In this document: positions 1 to 7,538 of the stretch, piece by piece | How the letters are laid out: each line of letters begins with the position of its first letter | How positions within the stretch are numbered: position 1 is the first letter of the stretch | Source of the DNA: JAHCHG01 sp038246645 | Lineage (GTDB): Bacteria > Acidobacteriota > Blastocatellia > Pyrinomonadales > Pyrinomonadaceae | DNA: 26,146 bases | Reading direction: 5' to 3' | Assembly (NCBI GenBank): GCA_038246645.1 | Contig: JBBRVS010000058.1 | Span: 1 to 26,146 of the forward strand | Notes under the pieces: model-generated | Told to the model about the DNA's origin: nothing | Databases searched by the model: none | The model's input: the letters and a program-made list of their open reading frames with translations, nothing else | Program-made: the position numbers and the translations under genes

Positions 1-351
1 CAAAGGGAAAATAAACTTACCTGCTTGAGAAGAAATAGCTAAAACCTGAATTGAGGGTTATTAAAAAACAAATGACATCTTCTCAAACTTCAGTTTTAAG
101 CAAAAACTAAATGGGTAAAGTTATAAAACCTCTGTTACTTATTGTTTTAATTCCACTCATTTCTTAGCCTCAAATTTAGTTTGACCCAAAATAATCGAAC
201 AACAAAATAAAATTGTAAGAGTCACTTGGTTTCAACTCATTGGGCAGTTACAAGACCTGCCCCTACAAGATTTGTAAATATTCTTTTCTTTTATTCGTGT
301 TTATTCGCGTTTATTGGCGGGCAAAATCTTTTCTTGAAATTCCAAGTTACA
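1..351. other. AT-rich non-coding stretch, no gene seen
   Basis: No open reading frame of convincing length or composition is visible on either strand. A short hairpin, GGGCAG (242-247) pairing with CTGCCC (257-262), lies in a phrase (GACCTGCCCCTACAA) that looks like a fragment of a dispersed intergenic repeat. The phrase around 290-320, with repeated TTTATTCG, also looks like repeat debris. Nothing else is supported. Confidence 0.6.
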
Positions 352-535
352 AACTGATGTTACGCACAAAGAGAAAAATGACTGGAGCGCGGGGCGTTTC
401 CCCGCTTGCATGAGTCCGAAAGGACGCGCCAGACGTTCCAAATAAAATCAAGATTATAGTAATGGAAGGCTTTTTCGCGCCCTTTGCGCTCATGCAAGCG
501 GGACGCTCGCGCTCCAGTCGTGCGTAACATCAGTT
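352..535. repeat. 184-bp MITE-like palindromic element with 16-bp terminal inverted repeats
   Basis: The left end AACTGATGTTACGCAC (352-367) is the exact reverse complement of the right end (520-535). Inside these, GACTGGAGCGC (380-390) pairs with GCGCTCCAGTC (509-519), and CGCTTGCATGAG pairs with CTCATGCAAGCG. The element is therefore nearly palindromic over its whole length and GC-rich inside AT-rich surroundings. It encodes no protein. This architecture suits a non-autonomous miniature transposable element or a REP-like long hairpin. No target-site duplication is obvious. Confidence 0.75.
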
Positions 536-741
536 AACTCCAGTCTTGATTAGAAATAAAGGTAGGAATTAACCACAGATCCACCCGGATAAATACTGAT
601 AAAAGGCAGGGTAAACTTAAAACAATTGCATAGATCAATCGGTTTGATGTTTTTTAACATTTCTGATCTGTCTTTATCTTCTTGGATCTGTGTGAATCTG
701 TGGTAAAAAAATTACTCGGTTTCTAATCAAGACTCAGGTTC
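536..741 (+). repeat. Palindromic repeat, copy 1 (inverted copy at 8751-8955)
   Basis: The ends AGTCTTGATTAGAAA (542-556) and TTTCTAATCAAGACT (720-734) form a perfect 15-bp terminal inverted repeat. Inside, ACCACAGAT and ATCTGTGGT phrases form a second nested stem. Almost the same ~205-bp sequence occurs in reverse orientation at 8751-8955, with only scattered substitutions and small indels. No coding capacity is visible. It begins one base after the preceding 184-bp element, so two different repeat families are stacked here. Confidence 0.85.
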
Positions 742-879
742 AGTTACAAAGTTAATTGCGGAAAATTGAACGCCGAAGTATAATGTGTTCAGAAAAAGCA
801 ATACAATTTCTAATCTATTCTTTTGCAATCTTTCCAAGTCTGCAAAAATACAAAACCGTAAATCTTTGAGGATTATTCA

Positions 880-3800
880 ATGCAAAAAAAATTGATCTTA
901 TTACTCGTTTTCTGTTTCAGCATTTTTTCTATATCGGCACAAACTTCAAAAGACACCGATGCAAATGATACCAAAAGCATTTTCAAGCCGATGAAATGGC
1001 GTTCCATCGGACCGTTTCGCGGCGGACGTTCGGTGGCGGCGCACGGAGTTATCGGCGACACCAAAACCTATTATATGGGAACGACCGGCGGCGGTCTTTG
1101 GAAAACCGATGATGTGGGCGTTTCGTGGCGGAACATCTCGGACGGTTTTTTCAAAACGGGTTCGGTCGGCGCGATTGCAGTCGCTCCCAGCGACTCGAAT
1201 GTCGTGTATGTCGGAATGGGCGAACACGCCGTTCGCGGTGTGATGACGCATCACGGCGACGGCGTTTATAAATCAACCGATGCCGGAAAAACCTGGAAAA
1301 AGATCGGTTTGGATGCAACTCAGCATATTTCGCGGATCATCGTTCATCCGAAAAATCCCGATGTTGTTTATGTCGCGGCTCAAGGTGCTTTGTATAGTAA
1401 CTCCAAAGAACGCGGACTTTTTAAGTCAACCGATGGCGGCACGAGTTGGAAAAATGTTTTGTATGTGGACGACAAAACCGGTGTTTCCGAACTGTCTATG
1501 GATGCGAACAATTCGCGGATAATGTATGCGGCGACGTGGGAATATGGTCGCCGCCCGTGGAAAGTAATCAGCGGAGGTCCGGGCGGCGGTTTGTATAAAT
1601 CAACCGACAGCGGCGAGACTTGGGAAAAAATGACCGATGGCTTGCCGGAAGAAATGGGCAAAATGGCAATTGCCGTCAGCCCTTCAAATTCCGAAAAAGT
1701 TTATGCCTTGATCGAAAGCGATTCGGATAAAGATTTGGGCGGTTTGTTTGTTTCAAATAACGGCGGAAAAAAATGGAGTCGAATTTCAGATGACAACCGC
1801 CTGACGCAGAGAGCGTGGTATTACATCGAATTGTTTATTGATCCGAAAGATGAAAACACGGTTTATGTTTTGTCCGCTCCGGCTTTGCGTTCGAATGACG
1901 GCGGCAAAACTTGGGAAACTTTGTCGGGAACGCACGGCGATTATCACGATCTTTGGATCAATCCCGATAATCCGAAAAATTTCGTAATCGCCAACGACGG
2001 CGGCGCGGCGATCACTTTTAACAAGGGCAAAACGTGGAGTCCGCAAAGCAATATGCCGACCGCGCAGTTTTATCGAATCAATGTTGATAATCAGTTTCCA
2101 TATCGAATCTACGGCGGACAACAGGATAATTCGTCGGTTTCGATTGCCAGCCACTCGTTTGGAAGTTCAGGAATTACTACCGATGATTGGACGGCTTCGG
2201 CGGGCGGCGAAAGTGCTTTTCTCGCTTTTGATCCCGACAAACCCGACTATGTTTTAGGCGGAAGTTATCAGGGAACGATCGAAGTTCTTGATGTCAGAGC
2301 AAAGGCTGCGACCAATATTATGGCGGCACCGATTCAATATTTGAGTATGGATGCCAAAGATATGAAGTATCGTTTTAACTGGAATGCGCCGATTATCTGG
2401 AGCAAACACGAACCGAATACTTTTTATCACGGTTCGCAATATCTACTGAAGACGAGCGATCTTGGCAAAACTTGGAAGGAAGTTTCGCCCGATCTGACTC
2501 GCAACGAAAAAGAAAAACAAGGCAAAGGCGGCGGACCATATACCAATGAAGCGGTCGGTGCGGAAAACTACGGCACACTCGCTTACGTAATGGAATCGCC
2601 TTTTGAAAAAGGTGTGATCTGGACGGGAAGCGACGACGGACTCGTTCATATTACCAAAGACGGCGGCGCGACGTGGAAAAATGTTACACCGAAAGGATTG
2701 CCGGAAACTTTGATCAACGCCATCGAAGTTTCTCCGCACGATAAAGCGACGGCTTATATTGCGACGACTCGTTACAAATTTAACGATCACGCGCCCGGTT
2801 TATATAAAACTACGGATTATGGAAATAGTTGGACGAAAATTGATAACGGCATTCCTTCCAACGCATTTACAAGAGTCGTGCGTGAAGATGAAGTCAGAAA
2901 GGATTTACTTTTTGCCGGAACCGAACTCGGTATTTTTGTTTCGTGGGACGGCGGAAAGAATTGGTCGCCGTTTCAACTCAACCTGCCGCTCACGCCGATC
3001 ACCGATCTGCGTGTCCACAAAGGAAACCTGATCGCCGCAACTTCCGGCAGATCTTTTTGGATTCTGGATGATTTAAGCGTCTTGCGTCAATACCAGAAAA
3101 ATTCCGCACCTTTTTCAGTTTATCAACCTGTCAATGCTTACCTTGCCAACGGTTCGAGCGAATTGAACAAATCTGACGACGATTTTGACGGAAGCAATGT
3201 GTTTCGAGGCGTAAATCCGGCGAATGGTGTGGTCATCTATTACAATCTGCCCGAACTCAAAAAAGATGAACATATCACTTTGGAAGTAAAAGATTCGGCA
3301 GGCAATCTCGTTCGAACATTTTCTTCAAAAAGTAATAAAGATTTTAAGGAATATGACGGCGGACCGGATTCGGAACTAACATTGCCGAAATCGCAAGGTT
3401 TAAACAGATTTGTCTGGGATATGCGTTACCCGACTTTGCCCGGAGTGCCGAATGTTTATATCGAAGCGAGTTATCGCGGACACAAAGCTATGCCCGGGAA
3501 ATACAATTTCACCATTAAAATGGGCGGACAAAATGTTTCGACAGCGGCGGAAATTCTTGCCAATCCGATATATTCGACGAATTCGGAAACATTCAAAGAA
3601 TATCACCGGATAATGTCTTCGATGGAAGCCGAATTAGCTGCGATGCACCGACTTGTCAACGATCTTTATGAAAAACAAAAGAATTTGGAGAAAATCTTAG
3701 AATCATTACCGGAAGATGCAAAATATAGTGTTGTAAAAAAAGACGGCGAAGCACTTCTCAAAAAAATGAAGTCGTGGGACGAAGATATGGTTCAGCGAAA

Positions 3801-4044
3801 ATCAAAGGCGTATGATGATGTAGAAAATTTCCCGAATAAATTCACGGCAAATTATATGTATCTGATCAATCAAACCGAAAGTGATCTTCCCCGCGTCAAT
3901 CAGCCTTCGCTTGATTTGCTCAAACAAATGACTGCTGAATGGTCAACTCTAAGAGCAAGAGCAAACGAAATGCTCGAAAAAGACATTCCGGCGATTAACA
4001 AATTATTTTGGGAAACCGGAACAGGAGCGATCTGGGAAGATTAA
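880..4044 (+). CDS. Secreted Asp-box / VPS10-like (sortilin-type) beta-propeller protein
   Basis: This 1054-residue protein starts with a clear signal peptide (lysines, then a hydrophobic stretch ending in ISAQ near residue 21), so it should be exported. About eleven Asp-box/BNR motifs of the form S/T-x-D-x-G-x-T/S-W are spread over residues ~75-690, for example STDGGTSWKN, SNDGGKTWET and TSDLGKTWKE. They predict one or two beta-propellers. The last ~200 residues are charged and helical, without Asp boxes. Such proteins are often labelled 'glycosyl hydrolase' or 'sortilin', but no catalytic residues for that are evident and substrate is unknown. The start is supported by GAGGA at 868-872, seven bases upstream. 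A shorter Asp-box protein lies at 9629-10648. Confidence 0.85.
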   Translation: MQKKLILLLVFCFSIFSISAQTSKDTDANDTKSIFKPMKWRSIGPFRGGRSVAAHGVIGDTKTYYMGTTGGGLWKTDDVGVSWRNISDGFFKTGSVGAIAVAPSDSNVVYVGMGEHAVRGVMTHHGDGVYKSTDAGKTWKKIGLDATQHISRIIVHPKNPDVVYVAAQGALYSNSKERGLFKSTDGGTSWKNVLYVDDKTGVSELSMDANNSRIMYAATWEYGRRPWKVISGGPGGGLYKSTDSGETWEKMTDGLPEEMGKMAIAVSPSNSEKVYALIESDSDKDLGGLFVSNNGGKKWSRISDDNRLTQRAWYYIELFIDPKDENTVYVLSAPALRSNDGGKTWETLSGTHGDYHDLWINPDNPKNFVIANDGGAAITFNKGKTWSPQSNMPTAQFYRINVDNQFPYRIYGGQQDNSSVSIASHSFGSSGITTDDWTASAGGESAFLAFDPDKPDYVLGGSYQGTIEVLDVRAKAATNIMAAPIQYLSMDAKDMKYRFNWNAPIIWSKHEPNTFYHGSQYLLKTSDLGKTWKEVSPDLTRNEKEKQGKGGGPYTNEAVGAENYGTLAYVMESPFEKGVIWTGSDDGLVHITKDGGATWKNVTPKGLPETLINAIEVSPHDKATAYIATTRYKFNDHAPGLYKTTDYGNSWTKIDNGIPSNAFTRVVREDEVRKDLLFAGTELGIFVSWDGGKNWSPFQLNLPLTPITDLRVHKGNLIAATSGRSFWILDDLSVLRQYQKNSAPFSVYQPVNAYLANGSSELNKSDDDFDGSNVFRGVNPANGVVIYYNLPELKKDEHITLEVKDSAGNLVRTFSSKSNKDFKEYDGGPDSELTLPKSQGLNRFVWDMRYPTLPGVPNVYIEASYRGHKAMPGKYNFTIKMGGQNVSTAAEILANPIYSTNSETFKEYHRIMSSMEAELAAMHRLVNDLYEKQKNLEKILESLPEDAKYSVVKKDGEALLKKMKSWDEDMVQRKSKAYDDVENFPNKFTANYMYLINQTESDLPRVNQPSLDLLKQMTAEWSTLRARANEMLEKDIPAINKLFWETGTGAIWED

Positions 4045-4099
4045 AAATTGAACTCAATGATTTTAATTCAAATAATTTTCTCAAATTGTAAAATTTATA

Positions 4100-4128
4100 T
4101 TGACAATTATAAAAATCAGTCATAATCT
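4100..4128 (+). promoter_or_regulatory. Predicted sigma70-type promoter of the ilv leader
   Basis: A perfect -35 TTGACA (4100-4105) is followed by CATAAT (4121-4126, 15-bp spacer) or TAATCT (4123-4128, 17-bp spacer) as -10. Transcription would begin near 4133-4137, about 15-20 bases before the leader-peptide ATG at 4152. This is prediction from consensus only. Confidence 0.6.
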
Positions 4129-4151
4129 CTAAAAGACTAAAACTTATAGTT

Positions 4152-4247
4152 ATGCAAAATAGTAATCAGAATTTTTTCATCGTTTCTCCAGATAGCCAGC
4201 GAAATTCGTTGGCTGTCATTTCCATTTATTTTGTCATTATTACCTAA
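4152..4247 (+). CDS. ilv operon leader peptide (Ile/Val-rich, 31 aa)
   Basis: A 31-codon ORF (ATG 4152, TAA 4245-4247) lies between a good promoter and a strong terminator hairpin, upstream of the acetolactate synthase gene. Its last ten residues, VISIYFVIIT, contain four Ile and two Val plus Thr, the end products or precursor of the pathway whose first gene follows. The final four codons (Val-Ile-Ile-Thr, 4233-4244) lie exactly in hairpin segment 1. This is the expected layout of ribosome-mediated attenuation as known for enterobacterial ilv operons. No strong Shine-Dalgarno is seen. The call rests on position, codon content and overlap with the hairpins, not on recognised sequence homology. 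Confidence 0.7.
   Translation: MQNSNQNFFIVSPDSQRNSLAVISIYFVIIT
4191..4217 (+). promoter_or_regulatory. Hairpin inside the leader-peptide coding region
   Basis: GATAGCCAGCG (4191-4201) pairs with CGTTGGCTGTC (4207-4217) around a five-base loop, using two G-U pairs. It lies just before the Ile/Val-rich control codons. It could be a transcription pause hairpin that synchronises RNA polymerase with the leading ribosome, but that role is inferred. Confidence 0.4.
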
Positions 4248-4260
4248 AACAGGTAATGAC
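4233..4260 (+). promoter_or_regulatory. Attenuator 1:2 hairpin / antiterminator half
   Basis: Segment 1, GTCATTATTACCT (4233-4245), pairs with segment 2, AGGTAATGAC (4251-4260), with a three-base bulge. Segment 2 can instead pair over nine bases with segment 3, GTCATTACCC (4284-4293), forming an antiterminator that breaks the terminator. A ribosome stalled on the Val-Ile-Ile-Thr codons would mask segment 1 and favour 2:3, so transcription would continue. When charged tRNAs are plentiful, the ribosome reaches the stop and 3:4 forms. Confidence 0.7.
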
Positions 4261-4280
4261 AGGATTTAGCCTTGGTTGAA

Positions 4281-4318
4281 AAAGTCATTACCCGTGGGAA
4301 AGGGTAATGACTTTTTTT
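4281..4318 (+). terminator. Attenuator terminator (3:4 hairpin plus U-tract)
   Basis: AAAGTCATTACCC (4281-4293) and GGGTAATGACTTT (4302-4314) are perfect reverse complements: a 13-bp stem with an eight-base loop followed by a run of T (to 4318). It is a strong intrinsic terminator placed 25 bases before the ilvB start codon, where an operon would not need one except for attenuation. Confidence 0.85.
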
Positions 4319-4343
4319 GTTTTTAGATTAGAAAAGAGCAGTT

Positions 4344-5165
4344 ATGACAAGCGTTGCAAATGTGTCGGCAGTTTTAAAAGATTTTGTTCCGGCAAAAGCG
4401 GAAGAAGTTGCAAAACCTGCGCCGAGAGGTGCGGAAATTCTCGTCAAAGGCTTGATAAAAAACGGAGTTGACACGGTTTTCGGACTTCCCGGCGGCGCGG
4501 TTTTGCATATTTATGACGAGATCTGGCGGTTTCGAGATTCCATTTCGCATTATCTCGTGCGGCACGAACAAGGCGCGGTTCACGCGGCGGAAGGCTATGC
4601 GCGGGCGACGGGAAAGGTCGGAGTTGCGCTCGTTACGTCAGGTCCGGGCGCGACGAATGCCGTAACCGGAATTGCGACGGCTTATATGGATTCGATTCCG
4701 CTGGTCGTGATTCCCGGACAAGTTCCAAGCACGATGATCGGTACGGACGCTTTTCAAGAAGTTGACACCTTCGGCGTAACGCTTCCGATCGTCAAACACA
4801 GCTATCTCGTCAAAGACGTGCGCGATCTCGAAGCGATCATTGACGAAGCGTTTCAGATCGCGAAATCGGGCAAACCGGGACCGGTCGTAATTGACGTGCC
4901 GAAAGATATTACGGCGATGGTTTGCGACGATCCGCGCCGGATTCACGCCGGATATTTGTTTAAAACAGAGGAAACGCCGATTGATGAAACCGAGCTTTGT
5001 CTGGTTGTTGAAAGATTGATAAATTCCGAAAAACCGGTTTTCTATGTCGGCGGCGGAGTTGTGACGGCGGACGCGGCGGACGCGCCGGAATTATTGAAAC
5101 AAACTTTAAGGAAGAAACCGAAACCGATCTTTTCGGCGAACAAGCCGTTCTGTGCGGCAGTTTGA
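4344..5165 (+). pseudogene. ilvB: Acetolactate synthase large subunit, 3'-truncated
   Basis: Residues ~28-190 match the TPP-binding N-terminal domain of acetolactate synthase: FGLPGGAVLHIYDEI (46-60), the catalytic glutamate in RHEQGAVHAAEGYARATG (E75), TSGPGATNAVTG and the GPVVIDVPKDI segment. The middle domain begins (YVGGGVVTADAADAPELL), but homology stops near base 5092. The family is normally ~570 residues; this frame ends at residue 273 with a tail unrelated to IlvB, because the DNA there is ilvC read in the wrong frame. The FAD region and C-terminal TPP-binding domain are missing, so it should be inactive. The attenuator upstream is intact, arguing that the gene was functional recently, or that the junction is an assembly error. 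Confidence 0.85.
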
Positions 5166-5575
5166 CTGCATTAATTCAAGCCGGATTCGAGACTTTGACC
5201 GAAGCCGGATATTCGCCCGAAATGGCTTATTTCGAATGTCTGCACGAGATGAAATTGATCGTTGATCTAATGTATGAAGGCGGCATCGGGAATATGCGTT
5301 ATTCGGTTTCAAACACGGCGGAATACGGCGATTTGACACACGGCAGCCGGATTGTTAATGAATCAACAAAAGCCGAGATGAAAAAGATTTTAGGCGAAAT
5401 TCAGAGCGGCGAATTTGCCGATGAATGGATGAGCGAATGCGACAGCGGAAAGGAAAGTTTCAAACGGCTCGAAACCGAAGGCAAACAGCACGAGATCGAA
5501 GAAGTCGGCGCACGGCTTCGCGCAATGATGCCGTGGCTTTCACAAAACAGGTTGGTCAATACTGCAAAAAATTAA
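5093..5575 (+). pseudogene. ilvC: Ketol-acid reductoisomerase, C-terminal part only
   Basis: From base 5093, in a frame different from ilvB, the DNA encodes IETNFKEETETDLFGEQ, then CLHEMKLIVDLMYEGG and SNTAEYGD. This is the knotted C-terminal domain of ketol-acid reductoisomerase, including acidic residues that bind Mg2+ (the ETETD and CLHE regions). It runs to the normal C-terminus at 5575. The N-terminal Rossmann domain that binds NADPH, roughly the first half of a ~335-residue enzyme, is absent. Open translation from the TTG at 5162 would give 137 residues overlapping the ilvB stop by four bases, but this cannot be a working reductoisomerase. The usual order ilvB-ilvN-ilvC makes one deletion the simplest explanation. 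Confidence 0.88.
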
Positions 5576-5586
5576 ATAGAAAAAAT

Positions 5587-5961
5587 ATGAAGTTTTACGA
5601 TTTAAACACACTGGAGAATGATGAAGTAAATTCATCTTATTTACGCAAAGCGGTTTACGGTGAATCGCTTTCGGTGGCAAAGGTCGAAGTCAAAGAAGGC
5701 GAAACGACGCAAAAACATTCGCACGACACGGAAGAAGTAATTTTCGTGCTGAAAGGCGCGTGGCTTTTTCATCTTCCCGAAGGCGAAGTGGTCGTCAGAG
5801 AAAATCAGATGCTCTGCATTCCGCCGGATGTCGAACATTCTTCGGAAGTTTTGGAAGATGTGATCGCGCTCGATATTTGCTCAAACAATCGTCCCGATTG
5901 GCTTTCCGGTCAAGACAAAATTCTGCACACGAATCCCGAACAATTTCTCTGGGCGGTTTAA
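5587..5961 (+). CDS. Single-domain cupin protein
   Basis: A 124-residue protein with a conserved cupin barrel. Cupin motif 1 is HSHDTEEVIFVLKG, with metal-ligand candidates H44, H46 and E50. Motif 2 supplies H84 (PPDVEHSSEV). It could bind a metal and a small ligand, but the substrate cannot be told from sequence. I chose the ATG at 5587 because the protein starts there in cupin fashion; the frame is open back to 5425, but that stretch overlaps ilvC. The start lies 11 bases after the ilvC stop, so it was probably part of the ilv transcript. Tandem GTCTTGAGTC repeats follow its stop at ~5979-6000. Confidence 0.8.
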   Translation: MKFYDLNTLENDEVNSSYLRKAVYGESLSVAKVEVKEGETTQKHSHDTEEVIFVLKGAWLFHLPEGEVVVRENQMLCIPPDVEHSSEVLEDVIALDICSNNRPDWLSGQDKILHTNPEQFLWAV

Positions 5962-5975
5962 GGAGTGAAAGTCCG

Positions 5976-6001
5976 GAGTCTTGAGTCTTAAGTCTTGAGT
6001 C
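5976..6001. repeat. Short tandem AGTCTTGAGTC repeat after the cupin gene
   Basis: The phrase GTCTTGAGTC occurs twice within 26 bases, separated by TTAA. It lies just downstream of the cupin stop codon and resembles other short repeats found beside stops in this window. No function is visible. The remaining ~180 bases to pheA show no clear gene. Confidence 0.4.
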
Positions 6002-6186
6002 ATTTATTTCCGGGTAAAATGTCAGGGAATTTTTGGCGTTTTCAAGGACACATAAATTTCCCGAATTAATAAAAGTGTGTCTTTTTTAGATTTACGGCGC
6101 GAGACCTGATTTGCCTTCGATGAATGTTTTGCAAAATGGCTTTATTCGGTTGAATAATTTGCGGCGGCGTAATAATTTTTAGGATT

Positions 6187-7362
6187 ATGAGTGAACCGAT
6201 AATAAATAATCCGCGGGCGGAAATTGACGCGATTGACAGCGAGATTTTAACTCTTTTAAATAAACGCGCCGCCATCGCCTTGCGCGTCGGCGCAGCGAAA
6301 GCGAGCGTTGACACGTCGCTCTGCGATCCGAAACGCGAAAGCGAGGTTTTAGAAAGACTGGCGAAGGAAAATCCGGGTCCGTTCGATGAGCAGAGCATCG
6401 CCGGTATTTTCCAAAAGATCATTGACGAATCTCTGCATCTTCAGCAAAAAACTTACCGCCAACCGTTTGAAACGGCGGAAGAAACAAAAGCAGAAATCGC
6501 AAATTTAGCGGGAAAATCGCGGGTTGCTTTTCAAGGCGAGCGCGGAAGTTTTTCGGAAGCGGCGGCTTTGGGAATTTTGGGCGAAAACTGCCAAACCGTT
6601 TCGTGTCAGACATTTGACGATCTTTACAAAGCGATTGATGAAGGCAGTGCCGATTACATTTTATCGCCGCTCGAAAATTCTCTGGTCGGTTCGGTTCATC
6701 GCTGTTACGATCTGCTTCTGCACAGCAATTTAAATATCGTCGCAGAAATAATTCTGCCGATCTCGCATTTTCTGGTTGCCGCGCCGGATGCGAAGTTTGA
6801 AGATATTAAAACGGTCGAATCACATCCGGTCGCGCTGGCGCAATGCGAAAGATTTTTTGCCGCGCATTCCGATTTAAAAGGCGTGGCGGCGGACGACACA
6901 GCCGGAAGCGTGCGCCGGGTCGTCGAAAGCGGCGACGCAACACGCGCTGCAATCGGCGGGCGGCGAACGGCGGAAATTTACGGCGGAAAGATTTTGCGCG
7001 GACACATCGAAGATCACGCGGAAAATTACACGCGATTCGTGCTTTTATCGCCAAGCGCCAGCGAATCGGAAAAAGGCAGTAAAATTTCTTTAATTGTTCG
7101 CTTAAAACATCAGCCCGGCGCACTGCACAATGCGCTTCGTCCGTTCGTCCGGCGCGGAATTGATTTGCTGAAAATCGAAAGCCGACCGATCAAGGGTTCG
7201 CCGTGGCAGTTTAATTTTTATTTCGATCTGCAAGCTCCGGCAAGCGAAAGCGAACTGCGCGGCGCGCTCGAAGAAATTCAAGCTCAAGCGGCGGAAGTCC
7301 GCTTTCTCGGACGCTATTCGCGCATCGAATTGGCGGACGAGAAATTGGAAGAAATTTTGTAA
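6187..7362 (+). CDS. pheA: Bifunctional chorismate mutase / prephenate dehydratase (P-protein)
   Basis: The 391-residue protein makes phenylpyruvate from chorismate for phenylalanine synthesis. Residues ~8-90 are an AroQ-type chorismate mutase with candidate active-site R10, R27, K38 and a late glutamine. Residues ~113-287 are prephenate dehydratase: FQGERGSFSE, SPLENSLVGSV (160-170), ESHPVALAQC (211-220), DDTAG and the catalytic TRF (282-284). Residues ~298-375 are an ACT domain with GALH (311-314) and ESRP (331-334), the phenylalanine-sensing motifs, so feedback inhibition by Phe is expected. Length and domain order are normal for a P-protein. Only a poorly spaced AGGA precedes the start. 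DAHP synthase follows 177 bases downstream, so entry to and exit from the shikimate route are adjacent. Confidence 0.95.
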   Translation: MSEPIINNPRAEIDAIDSEILTLLNKRAAIALRVGAAKASVDTSLCDPKRESEVLERLAKENPGPFDEQSIAGIFQKIIDESLHLQQKTYRQPFETAEETKAEIANLAGKSRVAFQGERGSFSEAAALGILGENCQTVSCQTFDDLYKAIDEGSADYILSPLENSLVGSVHRCYDLLLHSNLNIVAEIILPISHFLVAAPDAKFEDIKTVESHPVALAQCERFFAAHSDLKGVAADDTAGSVRRVVESGDATRAAIGGRRTAEIYGGKILRGHIEDHAENYTRFVLLSPSASESEKGSKISLIVRLKHQPGALHNALRPFVRRGIDLLKIESRPIKGSPWQFNFYFDLQAPASESELRGALEEIQAQAAEVRFLGRYSRIELADEKLEEIL

Positions 7363-7434
7363 AGGCATTTGGTCTTCAAATTTAATAATGAAAAGTTTTT
7401 TACTTAAATAATTTCGAAATAGATAATAGATGAA

Positions 7435-7486
7435 AGATGATAACTGATAGATTAATCTCTTATCTGTAATCTATCAGTTATCATCT
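7435..7486. repeat. Perfect 20-bp inverted repeat between pheA and DAHP synthase
   Basis: AGATGATAACTGATAGATTA (7435-7454) is exactly complementary to 7467-7486, with a 12-base loop. It lies ~75 bases after pheA and ~50 before the DAHP synthase start. There is no U-tract, so it is not a canonical terminator; it may be an RNA-processing or stability hairpin, or a small mobile palindrome. Confidence 0.7.
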
Positions 7487-7538
7487 ATTCCGAAAATATT
7501 TTAATTCTTGAAATATTGCTGTTATTTTCTAAATCATA

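Noticed and set aside
5162..5575. Functional standalone short reductoisomerase from the TTG start
   Set aside because: It lacks the NADPH-binding domain and part of the metal-binding segment lies upstream of the TTG.
5425..5586. Upstream extension of the cupin frame to give a 178-residue protein
   Set aside because: The added part overlaps ilvC in another frame and is a basic, Arg-rich shadow; cupin homology starts at 5587.
6120..6182. A 20-codon ORF ending four bases before pheA, considered as a Phe leader peptide
   Set aside because: It has only two Phe codons, no terminator hairpin follows, and it lies too close to pheA for attenuation.
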